DNA of 64,000 nt from Opitutia bacterium (GTDB lineage Bacteria > Verrucomicrobiota > Verrucomicrobiia > Opitutales > Seribacteraceae), in the NCBI GenBank assembly GCA_002722545.1, contig PBMI01000037.1:1-64000 (forward strand), given 5' to 3'. Below, piece by piece: positions 41,354-51,297 of the stretch. The notes under the pieces were generated by a model. It was not told where the DNA came from. It saw only the letters and a list, made by a program, of their open reading frames with translations, and searched no databases. Every line of letters begins with the position of its first letter. Within the stretch, counting starts at the first letter, position 1. Position numbers and translations under genes: made by a program.

Positions 41354-42058
41354 GTGACCGCAGGGGGCGATTCAGTCGGTGTCCTTTATTTAGTCGCCAC
41401 CCCGATTGGCAATCTTTCGGATATCTCTTCAAGAGCATGCGATTCATTGGATAATTGCGACTTGATTGCATGCGAAGATACGCGGGTTACGAAAAAACTG
41501 CTCGACCACCTTTCGCTGTCCAAACCTTTGGTCTCTTATCGCGAAGAAAACGAGGTAAAAAAGACAACCGAACTGGCCGATCTTATCGAGCAGGGCAAAT
41601 CCGCAGCCCTCGTTTCGGATGCCGGATACCCTGGCATCAGCGATCCTGGGTTCCGACTAGTCAGGGAATGTAGGGTCCGAGGGATTGAGATCGTGCCGGT
41701 ACCCGGCCCCAATGCAGCGATTACCGTCTTGGCCGCATCGGGATTGCCCACTCATCAATTTCTTTTTCTAGGGTTTCTCCCAAAAAAATCAGCTGGTGCT
41801 CGCAAAGCTCTTATCGAATGGAAGGACTTTGGTGGATCCTTGATTTTGTACGAAGCGAAGTACCGGATCGAAAAAACTTTAGGTTTGATTGAGGAAGAGC
41901 TCGGAGGCGAAAGAACCGTATGCGTAGCTCGCGAAGTAACCAAGCTGCATGAAAGCTTTTTGGTCGGAACCGCTACCGAAATCATAAAACGTAACCAGGC
42001 AAGCAGTTCGAAGGGCGAATTCACATTGGTCATTGCACCCGAGGGGTATGCCCTCTGA
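41354..42058 (+). CDS. rsmI: 16S rRNA (cytidine-2'-O)-methyltransferase RsmI (GTG start)
   Basis: LYLVATPIGNLSDISSRA, IACEDTRVTKKLL, LVSDAGYPGISDPGFRLV, PVPGPNAAITVLAASGLP. Confidence 0.95.
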   Translation: MTAGGDSVGVLYLVATPIGNLSDISSRACDSLDNCDLIACEDTRVTKKLLDHLSLSKPLVSYREENEVKKTTELADLIEQGKSAALVSDAGYPGISDPGFRLVRECRVRGIEIVPVPGPNAAITVLAASGLPTHQFLFLGFLPKKSAGARKALIEWKDFGGSLILYEAKYRIEKTLGLIEEELGGERTVCVAREVTKLHESFLVGTATEIIKRNQASSSKGEFTLVIAPEGYAL

Positions 42059-42067
42059 TTGTAATTG

Positions 42068-43018
42068 ATGAAAGTTGCTGTTCTTGACCTTGGTTCGAAT
42101 ACCACGAAACTGCTCGTGGCCGAAGTCAATGATCAAGCCGCTCCACAAATGATTGCCGAAGAAAGCCGAGCATGCAGGTTAACGGAGGGTGGAGGCGAAA
42201 GCATTCGTTTTCCTGAAAAATCCATCGAAAGGATATTGGGAATACTCGCTGAACTTGTGAAGATTGCCCGTATGCACAAGGCCGAGGTGATGAAGGCGGT
42301 AGCTACCGAGGCTTTTAGGAAATCGGAAAATACCCGGGAGCTGATTGACCTCGTTCAGGACTCACTCGGCCTTTCCATTTCGGTTTTATCCGGATCAGAG
42401 GAGGCAGGTGCAATTGCCGCAGGTTTGCTCACCGATCCATTGATCTCCGGGCTTGATGATTTCCATGCCATTGACATCGGCGGCGGAAGCATGGAGATCA
42501 TTGCGGTGCAGAAGCGCAAAGTCACCGCCCTTGAAAGTTTACCTCTTGGAGCTTCCGTCATCTCCGAACGATTCTGTTCCGATGTAAACAGTAGATGGAC
42601 CGATTCAGCATGCCGGGATGCAAAGAATTTCGTTGCTGATCTCTTGCATTCGGTTGCTTCTTCAATGCTCTCGGCTCCTTGTTCCTCCTTGGTTGGTTCG
42701 GGTGGAACTTTAGTGTTTTTGCGAGCTATACTTTCGGGGGAAGCCGGTGTGGAAACAAAAGACAAAGGCAGCATCGCCTTTTCCGATTCAAAGGCTCTTT
42801 TTGAAAGGATATCGCAAATGACTTTGGATCAAAGGGTGTCTAGTTATTCATCCCTTCCATCTTCTCGGGCGGATATCTTTCCAGGCGGACTACTCGTTCT
42901 AAACGAGGTTATGAGTTATTTCCAAAAAGCGGACATTCTACATTCCTACCATAACCTGAGGCATGGGATTGCCATGAAATTGGCAACGGAATTAACAAAA
43001 CAACCTAATTCAGACTGA
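42068..43018 (+). CDS. Ppx/GppA phosphatase family protein
   Basis: MKVAVLDLGSNTTKLLVAEV, AVATEAFRKSENT, DIGGGSMEI, VGSGGTLVFL. Confidence 0.9.
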   Translation: MKVAVLDLGSNTTKLLVAEVNDQAAPQMIAEESRACRLTEGGGESIRFPEKSIERILGILAELVKIARMHKAEVMKAVATEAFRKSENTRELIDLVQDSLGLSISVLSGSEEAGAIAAGLLTDPLISGLDDFHAIDIGGGSMEIIAVQKRKVTALESLPLGASVISERFCSDVNSRWTDSACRDAKNFVADLLHSVASSMLSAPCSSLVGSGGTLVFLRAILSGEAGVETKDKGSIAFSDSKALFERISQMTLDQRVSSYSSLPSSRADIFPGGLLVLNEVMSYFQKADILHSYHNLRHGIAMKLATELTKQPNSD

Positions 43019-43927
43019 TTTTTTCATCTCCTTTTCGAGATGATCCATGATTTCGTCGGAAGAAAGTTTCATTTTCATCCAAATCATCTTTCCGTCTCGT
43101 TTGATCGAATGCCCCTGCATAAAACGCTCCAGTCGTTTGTCTTGAGCTGCCCTCATATCAATCATGGCCATCCCTCCACGAATCATGGCTTCGACTTGCT
43201 TGGAGGTTTCCTCGGAAGTGGTCTCGATAACGGCGACCACCTGGATAAGCCCTTTGGATTCTCCTATTACCATACCACCGGCTTTAACTTTTTCCAGCAT
43301 GGGCATGACTCTTGAGTCGATTTCTGTGTTCTTGACGGCACCGAAAACATCGGCGAAGACGATGAAACCGGGATCCTCGACCGAGTTTGTAAGAATCTCG
43401 AGTATTGGATGGCCCTGGTAGGAAGCGGTCTTGCCCTTGCTGAGCATGATCCCCTCGGACACAGAGTCGGTATCCGGTCCTCCGACGAAGACTCCCTTCT
43501 TCAAGGCCGCGAAAGCCATGGAGTGGCGACCGCGGTCACTTGAGTAGACCGTTTGCTTGCCGAGCCGGCTAACCTCCAATTCCCCTCTTGATTCAGCGAA
43601 ATCAATGACCATGTCAGGATCCAAACCACCTTTCATGATAGCGATGCCCTTGTGTTTTTCTCCGGTGCCGGACATGGTCAGGTAGGAAAATCCTTCCAGG
43701 TCTACACCATACTTCTCCTTCATTTTATCCATTCGGTCCAAGGCCTCGGGTATTTTATCCATTTTGTCTCGCATGAAGACGCCAACATCTGAGTTGCGCA
43801 TGGCGTCGAAGTCCATGTGCATGAGCCAGTTTGCGTTCCTTGAGACTTTCGAAAGATCAAGAGGTTTGCCAGAAATCGAAACGAGGGCGAGCCCAAGTCC
43901 GAAGAGAGAAAGAAGTGTTTTTTTCAT
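43010..43927 (-). CDS. Secreted conserved hypothetical protein
   Basis: 305 aa with signal peptide (MKKTLLSLFGLGLALVSISG); convergent with the Ppx gene. Confidence 0.75.
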   Translation of the reverse strand: MKKTLLSLFGLGLALVSISGKPLDLSKVSRNANWLMHMDFDAMRNSDVGVFMRDKMDKIPEALDRMDKMKEKYGVDLEGFSYLTMSGTGEKHKGIAIMKGGLDPDMVIDFAESRGELEVSRLGKQTVYSSDRGRHSMAFAALKKGVFVGGPDTDSVSEGIMLSKGKTASYQGHPILEILTNSVEDPGFIVFADVFGAVKNTEIDSRVMPMLEKVKAGGMVIGESKGLIQVVAVIETTSEETSKQVEAMIRGGMAMIDMRAAQDKRLERFMQGHSIKRDGKMIWMKMKLSSDEIMDHLEKEMKKSV

Positions 43928-44162
43928 AATCTGTCTTTTTGCTTATGATTGAATTTGTACTTTGTTGAATACACCTTTTTTTACAGGTACTAAATTAGAA
44001 AAGTTACATATGGAAAAATAAAAGTTTAAAAAATAAAATGACGAACTTGTTGGGATGCAATTCTTTTATATCCTTGATTATTCTCCAACCTTTTACGGGA
44101 AAGTAGTTTCTGTCGAGTTTTTTTTCATGTTCCTGACGGTTTGATTGCGCTAAAAATTCTGG

Positions 44163-45401
44163 ATGAAACATTTTGTTCTTCTTTTTTCGCTAAGCCTTGT
44201 ATCCGTACCAACGCTTCTTGCTGAAGATGAATTTTGGCCGGGTTGGCTCGGGGAGGACCGAAGTGGTAGGTTGGAGGATTTTCGCCCACCTTCGCCATGG
44301 CCTGGCGACTTGAAGGTCAAGTGGAGGGTGAAGGTTGGCTCTGGTTATGTCTCGCCGGTGGTAGTCGAGGGTAGGATATTGGTTCACTCGAGGCAAGGGG
44401 AGCAGGAGATGGTTCGTGCTCTCCGGATGGATTCAGGGAAAGTCATTTGGGCAAAAAGTTATCCTGTCCCTTTCAAAATTGGCGGAGGAGGTGAACGACA
44501 TGGAAAAGGACCGAAAGCCAATCCATGCTATTCGGATGGGCGTTTTTTTACCACTGGCATTTCGGGAATCCTGACGGCATGGGATGCCAAATCAGGCGAG
44601 ATGCTTTGGCGCAAGGTGCCGGGAAAGCGTTTTGGGCAATCTCACGCCCATTGGGGCGCGTCCAACTCCCCTTTGGTTTTGGGGGATATGATCGTTAATC
44701 TTTTCGGAAACGATAACGAGGGTGCATTGATGGCCCTCGATGCTTCCTCCGGGGAACGGATCTGGTCCATAGGCAACCATGGCACTTGCTATTCATCACC
44801 CTTTTCAGTCGAGATTGACGGCGTTCGTCAGATCGTGGCATGGGACCACGAGGCGCTTGTGGGAGTGGAACCGGAAGAAGGTCGCCTGCTATGGGAGTAC
44901 CCTTTTCCCCACAAGACTCATAACCAGAATATGCCCACCCCCGCCTTTCACGATGGCCGAATCCTCCTCGGAGCCGAGAACCGTGGCATTCATTCCTTCA
45001 GTCCGGTCCTCAGGCAGGGAAAGTGGAGCGTATCCAAAAAATGGAGCCAGAAGGAGCTCGCTCTCGACATGGCCTCCGCCATCGTGGCTGAAGGCTTCCT
45101 CTACGGTTTATCCCATTATGCCCAAGGTCGGCTTTTCTGTCTCGATCCGAACAATGGAAATATTCTTTGGCAAGGCCCCCCCCGCGCCGGACCCTTCGCT
45201 TCTTTTCTATCTTTTCCCAACCATGTGCTGACGCTTTCCCACCAAGGCCGCTTATCAATCTTCAAGGCGTCCCCCGATGGGTTTCATTCAGTGGTAAAAT
45301 ATAACCTGTCGGAACAGCCGACTTGGGCAGCTCCCGTACTCCTCCAACAAGGAATTCTTATCAAAGATACGGATTTTCTGACCTTTTGGACTTTCAGCTA
45401 A
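44163..45401 (+). CDS. Secreted PQQ-repeat (BamB-like) beta-propeller protein
   Basis: 412 aa; signal peptide; repeated LRMDSGKVIWAK, WDAKSGEMLWRK, LDASSGERIWS, LDPNNGNILWQG motifs. Confidence 0.85.
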   Translation: MKHFVLLFSLSLVSVPTLLAEDEFWPGWLGEDRSGRLEDFRPPSPWPGDLKVKWRVKVGSGYVSPVVVEGRILVHSRQGEQEMVRALRMDSGKVIWAKSYPVPFKIGGGGERHGKGPKANPCYSDGRFFTTGISGILTAWDAKSGEMLWRKVPGKRFGQSHAHWGASNSPLVLGDMIVNLFGNDNEGALMALDASSGERIWSIGNHGTCYSSPFSVEIDGVRQIVAWDHEALVGVEPEEGRLLWEYPFPHKTHNQNMPTPAFHDGRILLGAENRGIHSFSPVLRQGKWSVSKKWSQKELALDMASAIVAEGFLYGLSHYAQGRLFCLDPNNGNILWQGPPRAGPFASFLSFPNHVLTLSHQGRLSIFKASPDGFHSVVKYNLSEQPTWAAPVLLQQGILIKDTDFLTFWTFS

Positions 45402-45416
45402 AGAATAGGTCGGCGG

Positions 45417-46736
45417 CTACGGCTTCTTCTTCGTGCTTTTGCCGGTATACTTTCCGTCGTCCTTTTGGCTGCGGGGTTCTCGGTAGGCTTCAGTGATGTA
45501 ACCCTTGAACTTGGCCGCAATTTCGGGGTGCTTTGCGGACAGGTCGTTTGTCTCCCCCCTGTCCTTGGTGAGGTCGTACAGGTACATGTGCCCACCCTTC
45601 CCGATTCCCTTCCATTTTCCCGAGCGAGCCGCACGCACGCCATACTGCCAATACATGTACTCGTGTTTTTTTTGCACTCCTTTTCCCAAAAGAGTAGGTA
45701 AAACGGAAATTCCGTCGGTGTCCTTGGGCACCTCATTCGATACACCCGCAACCTCAGCGAGTGTCGGCATGACGTCGGGGAAATACCAAGGATGGTCACT
45801 GACTGTCTCCGGTTTGATTTTACCGGGCCACCGAACCACCATTGGGACGCGAATGCCTCCCTCGTTCAAGGATCGCTTTTGACCCTGCATCATTCCACAG
45901 GAATCATGTATGCCGTCAAATCGCTTGGCGGCCCCGTTGTCGGACGTGAAAAACATCAAGGTGTTTTCATAAATTCCAAATTTCTTAAGCAAGGCGGTGA
46001 TCTCTCCAACCTGACGATCCATCATGGTATTCATGGCGGCCGCCACCTTGGCATCCCTGCTTTTCCAAGGCTTGTCCTTGTAAATTTCCCAGGCAGGTTC
46101 TTCCTCGGGGATCTGATACGCGGCATGCGGCGGCGTCCAAGGACAATAAAGAAAGAAGGGTTTCTTCTTGTTGTCCTTGATGAACTGGATCGTCTCGTCG
46201 TAAATTGCATGGTGGGTGTAGCGCCCGTTCAGCTCGACTTTCCGACTGTTGCGAAAGAGATGGGTGTAGTAAGTGTGGGCATGCCACTGGTTGTAATAAC
46301 CGTAAAAAAGATCGAACCCTTGTCGCTCGGCTGCCCCGTCCTTGCCCTGGTTTCCAAGTCCCCACTTTCCAAAACCGCCGGTTGCGTAACCCGCTTTCTT
46401 CAGGACCTCGGCCACCGTGACGTCTTCGGGGAAAAGGGGAATTCCTCCCGAATTCCCTCGAACGGGGGTATGCCCTTTGTGGTAGCCGGTCAACAAAGTG
46501 CTCCTGGCGGAGGCGCAGACGGTGTCGCCGGAATAACAATCCGTAAAACGCATACCCTCCTTGGCCATCCGGTCGACGTTCGGGGTTAGTATGGTCTTGC
46601 TACCGTAGCATCCCAAGTCGTGGTAGCCCATGTCGTCCACCATGATAAAGATGACGTTCGGCAAAACGGGCTTCACTGCCCAGAGAGAGAAAGACGAAGT
46701 GAAAGCAAGAAGGGCGAGGATGGTTCTTAGAATCAT
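45417..46736 (-). CDS. Sulfatase (arylsulfatase A-like, S1 family)
   Basis: NVIFIMVDDMGYHDLGCYGS, VCASARSTLLTGYHKGHT, FFTSDNGA, LYDLTKDRGETNDLS. Confidence 0.92.
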   Translation of the reverse strand: MILRTILALLAFTSSFSLWAVKPVLPNVIFIMVDDMGYHDLGCYGSKTILTPNVDRMAKEGMRFTDCYSGDTVCASARSTLLTGYHKGHTPVRGNSGGIPLFPEDVTVAEVLKKAGYATGGFGKWGLGNQGKDGAAERQGFDLFYGYYNQWHAHTYYTHLFRNSRKVELNGRYTHHAIYDETIQFIKDNKKKPFFLYCPWTPPHAAYQIPEEEPAWEIYKDKPWKSRDAKVAAAMNTMMDRQVGEITALLKKFGIYENTLMFFTSDNGAAKRFDGIHDSCGMMQGQKRSLNEGGIRVPMVVRWPGKIKPETVSDHPWYFPDVMPTLAEVAGVSNEVPKDTDGISVLPTLLGKGVQKKHEYMYWQYGVRAARSGKWKGIGKGGHMYLYDLTKDRGETNDLSAKHPEIAAKFKGYITEAYREPRSQKDDGKYTGKSTKKKP

Positions 46737-46792
46737 GGTCTTGTACGGTGTGATGAAATATTTTTGGCAAGCGAGCCTAAAGTGGAATTCGT

Positions 46793-49700
46793 TTATTTCG
46801 ACAAAAAGACGTCGCTTTGCACAACCAAGTGAATGAGGTCGCGCAAACGGTTGTCCTTTTTTCCGATTTCAGCCACGATGCGGTCGACTTCACCTCGATC
46901 AACCGACTCAAGATGTCGGCCGGTTGCATAGGTGAGCATTTTCTTGGTCAGGCAAGACACGACCAATTCTTTCCGTTCCTTGAGCATCCTCTTGAACTCG
47001 ACGATGCCGGCGATCTTTTGGCCGTTGGCCATGGTGGCTGAAGTGTCGATGGGGTCCTTGGCGCGTTTGTACCTGTCGCGCCAACGGCCCACTACGTCGA
47101 AGTTTTCAAACGCGAACCCCATTGGGTCGATCTTGGCATGGCAACTATAACAGGCCTCGTTTTTGCGGTGCAAATCGAGGCGTTCCCTTATGCTGGTTGC
47201 CTCTCGGGTATCCACGGGCAAGGGCTCGACGTCGGGGGGGGGAGGTGCGGGAGGTGTGCCGAGAATGTTTTCCAGTACCCAAACGCCCCGCAAAATGGGT
47301 GAAGTGTCGACCCCGTTGGCGGTTGCAGTCATCAAGCCTGGTTGAGTGAAAATCCCACCCCGACGGGGGTCTTCGAGTTTGACTTTGCGAAGACGGGCTC
47401 CCCGGACGTCCTCGCGTTTGTAGATCCATTTGGCCAAGGTATGGTTCATGTAAGTGTAGTCTGAATCTATGAATTGATCAATTTTACCGTTGGTTTCCAG
47501 GATCTCTTGAAAATAGGTCGTAACTTGTTTGGCGAGCATGGGCTCGATTTTGACGTTCTTGTAGAATTGATATTCACCACCTGACGGGGGCATGTCACCT
47601 AGCTTGTCGAGGCGCAGCCACGAGGACGGGAAATGCCGGACGAAGGCTTGAGACTTTTCATCCTTGAGCATCCTGTCGACTTGTCGATCAAGTTCCTCGG
47701 GGTCATGGATCTTACCGGATCGGGCGGCGTCGAATAGCTCTTGGTCCGGCATGGAGGACCAAAGGAAATAGCTTAGGCGAGAGGCAATTCCGAATGCGTC
47801 GAGGCGCCCGGGTTTTTCCTTCAGGTATAAAAATTGAGGAGAGCAAAGAATGGCGGAGTATCCGTCCTGCATGGCACGGATGAGCAAAGGGGCTTCATTT
47901 GCGGGCTTTTTGGTGTTTTTCTTGGGCTCGAGACTGTCAATCGAGAGTTGGGTGGTGGCAATGCCGGAGCCTTTCCATCCCGCCCGAAAGCTGTTGGGTT
48001 GGCCATAGGCGAAATATTCGACCCGAATGTCGTGGGTTCCCTTCTTGAGGTTGACTTTTCCTTCCTTCAGTTGGGGGCCGTGGAGACCGTCGTGTTCGAC
48101 GACCTTCTTGCCGGCAACGAGAACTCTCGCACCGTCATCGGATGCAATCCGAATAAAGTAATCTCCGTCTTTCGGCGCATCAAGGGAACCCGTGTAGACT
48201 ACGCCGTATTTTTCCTTCCGTTTGGAAACGGACAAGTCGATCAGACCATTGGGGAGGGTTCCTTCGAACAAAGGTTCAAGCTTGTCGAATTCCGGTAACT
48301 TTTCCCATTGCCCCTCGTATACCCGGTATTTCAAGTTTTTGATTCCACCTTCCAAAGTAACGACTGGTTCTACTTTTTGACGGAGAACAAGCTGAATGTA
48401 GGGTTCGATTTCCTCGGTCGTTACTGAGCGGCGGTATGCCCGTTCGGCAAAGGTTTTCATGAGGCTGCGAATTTCTTTTTCACTTCCTTTGCCCGAACCA
48501 TACAAAGAGGTGTGGCTACGGGGAGGCCAGGATTCAAGCAGCGGGGTGACGGTCAGGCTGTGGATACGGAGGTGCGGGCCCTTGTAGCCGTCTTTGGTGA
48601 AAAGCTTGGCCAGTGTGAATTGCCATGTGTCGTGCCCTAACTTGTCGATTTTTTTATCGGGCCTTTTAAAATAGGAATCAGGGAGGTATTTCTCAACCAG
48701 TTTCTCGATTCGGAACCCACGGTCGTCGGGACCGTTTTCCCAACCGATCCAAGGGGTCCATCTTTTGTCCAACCAGGCCTCTTTAGTGAAAGTTCTCTTT
48801 TTGCCGTCGCTAGGGAGAGACCAAATAGCCAAAGGCGTGGAGGTTGGTCCCGCAATTCCGCCGTTGCCGGTATCCGACATGTTCAGGCAAAGCTGAAAGT
48901 TTTCTTCTTCACCAAAATTGATCATCTCGCCATAGGGGTGCTTTGCGTTGTGCGCGGAAGCCTCGATCGTAATCTTGTAACGGGATGCCACTCCTACCCC
49001 TTGCCTCAGATCGGTCGGGGAAATTCGTCCATAGCGCTCATAGCCTTTGACCATTATGTCGAAACCAGAGTTGAATTCCCGCGAAACCGTTTCCAAGGGG
49101 TGTTCCCCCTGCCCTTTTCCTTTGATCAAGTGCCCCCCGTAAATCCTAGTCTCAACCTTGGGTTCCGCTTCGAGGTGGGTTGCCTGACGGAGGACGTCTT
49201 CGGCTGCTCCGAGCGTGAGTTTGAGAAGAAAATCGGACATGACCAACTTGTCGCCGATGTTGTAGAACCCTTCGTCCTCCTCGTCTTCCGGGAAGAAGCG
49301 CAAGGGGTCGTTGCCGGTTCGCTCAACGCTTCCGTTGCCGTTGTTGTCGACTAATCGGGATCCCGTGGCGTCGGGCCTGTATTCCGCACCCTTGAGAAAG
49401 AGTAAATCCCGGAAGGTATTCCGGAGTTCGTGCCGGTTGAGTCTGCGCAAGACGGTTTGCCCCCCCGTGCTTCGGGCGTTCTCATAAGCCAAGGCCAATC
49501 TTCGCGTCAAAAGTTCGATTACAAGCTTGCTCTCGGCATGGGTTGGTTGAGGCTCTTTCTTGGGTGGCATCTCTCCCAAGTTGAGTTGGTCGAGCATACC
49601 TTGCCAAATCTCGAGATTTTGTACTTTCGAGAGATCCTTACCAAGGTTGTCGAAGCGGATTTCTCCTTTTTGTTTTTCCGCCCCATGACATCCGATGCAG

Positions 49701-49834
49701 TGTTGATTGAGGAAAGGCCCTAGTTTTGCGAGTGACTCATCTCCGAAGGCCATCTCGCAAGAAGCAAGAAGATAGAAAGAGACACTCGAAAGAATCAATA
49801 TGCCCGAAAATGAAAACCGGACCTTCATAAACAA
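46793..49834 (-). CDS. DUF1592/DUF1588/DUF1587/DUF1585 planctomycete-type cytochrome protein with internal PA14-like domain
   Basis: 1013 aa; HCIGCHGAEKQKG, VLRRLNRHELRNTFRDLL, DGDYFIRIASDDGARVLVAGKKVVEHDG (PA14-like), SRLSYFLWSSMPDQELF, ACYSCHAKIDPMGFAFENFD. Confidence 0.92.
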   Translation of the reverse strand: MFMKVRFSFSGILILSSVSFYLLASCEMAFGDESLAKLGPFLNQHCIGCHGAEKQKGEIRFDNLGKDLSKVQNLEIWQGMLDQLNLGEMPPKKEPQPTHAESKLVIELLTRRLALAYENARSTGGQTVLRRLNRHELRNTFRDLLFLKGAEYRPDATGSRLVDNNGNGSVERTGNDPLRFFPEDEEDEGFYNIGDKLVMSDFLLKLTLGAAEDVLRQATHLEAEPKVETRIYGGHLIKGKGQGEHPLETVSREFNSGFDIMVKGYERYGRISPTDLRQGVGVASRYKITIEASAHNAKHPYGEMINFGEEENFQLCLNMSDTGNGGIAGPTSTPLAIWSLPSDGKKRTFTKEAWLDKRWTPWIGWENGPDDRGFRIEKLVEKYLPDSYFKRPDKKIDKLGHDTWQFTLAKLFTKDGYKGPHLRIHSLTVTPLLESWPPRSHTSLYGSGKGSEKEIRSLMKTFAERAYRRSVTTEEIEPYIQLVLRQKVEPVVTLEGGIKNLKYRVYEGQWEKLPEFDKLEPLFEGTLPNGLIDLSVSKRKEKYGVVYTGSLDAPKDGDYFIRIASDDGARVLVAGKKVVEHDGLHGPQLKEGKVNLKKGTHDIRVEYFAYGQPNSFRAGWKGSGIATTQLSIDSLEPKKNTKKPANEAPLLIRAMQDGYSAILCSPQFLYLKEKPGRLDAFGIASRLSYFLWSSMPDQELFDAARSGKIHDPEELDRQVDRMLKDEKSQAFVRHFPSSWLRLDKLGDMPPSGGEYQFYKNVKIEPMLAKQVTTYFQEILETNGKIDQFIDSDYTYMNHTLAKWIYKREDVRGARLRKVKLEDPRRGGIFTQPGLMTATANGVDTSPILRGVWVLENILGTPPAPPPPDVEPLPVDTREATSIRERLDLHRKNEACYSCHAKIDPMGFAFENFDVVGRWRDRYKRAKDPIDTSATMANGQKIAGIVEFKRMLKERKELVVSCLTKKMLTYATGRHLESVDRGEVDRIVAEIGKKDNRLRDLIHLVVQSDVFLSK

Positions 49835-49846
49835 AAAAGTTCTAGC

Positions 49847-51184
49847 TTAGGACCATTCCAAGCCGGTTAGTGTACCCGAACTGGTCCCGAACCGGTCGAT
49901 TTCCAAGCCACTATTTTGAAGGATTGAAAGAAGCAAGTTGGCGGCCGGCACTTCGGATACGCCTTCAGCCAATCGTTTTTCCTGACTCACCAGTCTGTCT
50001 GAACTTTTCAAGTCCTTGAGATGGGGGCCCGGATACACCTTGTGTTCTCCGTGCTTGAAGCCACCACCAGCAAGTACGAGGGGCAAATTGCGAGTGGAGT
50101 GACCACCCGTCGCCATGCCGCAACCGTAGAGGATGGATGTGTGGTCGAGCAACGTTCCTCCATTGATCGTGTCTTCCTGCTCTTTGAGTAGATCGATCAG
50201 GTAAGACATCATGGAGACTTGAAAGCCCTCGATTTTTTTCAGTGCGGTGACCGGTTCATCCCGTTCTCCATGGTGGGAGAACCCATGATACCCGCCATTG
50301 AGTCCGAAGTCACCGTTGGCGAATCCGCTCACGCAAGTGATGGCTCGGGTCGAATCGGTCTGGATTGCCAACGCGATGATCTCGATCATGGCTTTGAGTT
50401 GTTCCGCCGTACCATTACCCGGATTGGGCTCTTCCATCGGAGCCTTCGGTTTTGGGCGTTGGACCCATGGTTCTTGCTGTTTGATTTTGCTTTCCAAAGT
50501 GCGGACGGAATCGAAATACTCTTCAAGTTTGAGCTGATCGTGCTTGCCCAATTCACGATTGAGGGATTTGGCCTGATCCAAAACCACGTCGAGAATGCTG
50601 TTGTGCCGTTTGAAGCGCTCGGTTGCGGAAACCTTCTGCTGGGGCGTATCCTCGAAGAACATTGCCCTGTAGGCAGCTCGCATGTCTATGCTTGGCACCT
50701 GCACTCCCGTCCGTGTGAAGCTGAGCAAGTTGCGTTCGCGTACACCAAGAGTCATGGAAGGGAAGCGAGTCGCAGCTCCATGATGTTCGGCAAGTTTTTG
50801 GTCGAGGCTGACATTGCCTTCGGCATAGTTGTGGGCGAGAATCGGCCTTACTCCGCTGAGAAACACAGGAACTCCTTGGTGCCCGCCGGTGAAGCCGTGG
50901 TCGAGGTTTTGGAAAACGGTAATGTCCTTACGGTGTTTTTCGAGAGACTTGAGGGTTTCGGGCATCTCGTACTTCGAACCCGGTTGATTGACGTCTGGAA
51001 AAAATGCCTTCTGGTACACGCCGTAGTTGTTCGACAGGCAAACGAACCGTTTGACTGGCTTGCCCACTTTTTGAGCTGCCTGTACTTGCGGCATTGATTC
51101 GAGCATGGGCAGAGCAATAGCGACCCCCGCTGCCTTGAGGAAACTTCTTCGATTCGGGCTGTATGGAGTCATGTAGCTTTGCAT
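49847..51184 (-). CDS. DUF1552 family Tat-exported protein
   Basis: NRRSFLKAAGVAIALPMLESM Tat signal; typical partner downstream of DUF1592 proteins; DHTSILYGCGMATGGHSTRNLPLVLAGG. Confidence 0.92.
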   Translation of the reverse strand: MQSYMTPYSPNRRSFLKAAGVAIALPMLESMPQVQAAQKVGKPVKRFVCLSNNYGVYQKAFFPDVNQPGSKYEMPETLKSLEKHRKDITVFQNLDHGFTGGHQGVPVFLSGVRPILAHNYAEGNVSLDQKLAEHHGAATRFPSMTLGVRERNLLSFTRTGVQVPSIDMRAAYRAMFFEDTPQQKVSATERFKRHNSILDVVLDQAKSLNRELGKHDQLKLEEYFDSVRTLESKIKQQEPWVQRPKPKAPMEEPNPGNGTAEQLKAMIEIIALAIQTDSTRAITCVSGFANGDFGLNGGYHGFSHHGERDEPVTALKKIEGFQVSMMSYLIDLLKEQEDTINGGTLLDHTSILYGCGMATGGHSTRNLPLVLAGGGFKHGEHKVYPGPHLKDLKSSDRLVSQEKRLAEGVSEVPAANLLLSILQNSGLEIDRFGTSSGTLTGLEWS

Positions 51185-51297
51185 TTTAGGTGGTTAACAA
51201 AGAAATCTAATACCTTTCATTGTATTTAGCATGTTTTTTTCTTTTTTTTCAAGTAAAGTTGCGATCTTTTGTTACATTTTGTTTCATGGAACACGGA

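Noticed and set aside
43928-44162. AT-rich spacer as a possible ncRNA or regulatory hub
   Set aside because: It is an intergenic region between divergent secreted-protein genes; I saw no stable hairpin or known RNA motif, so it is most likely just promoters.
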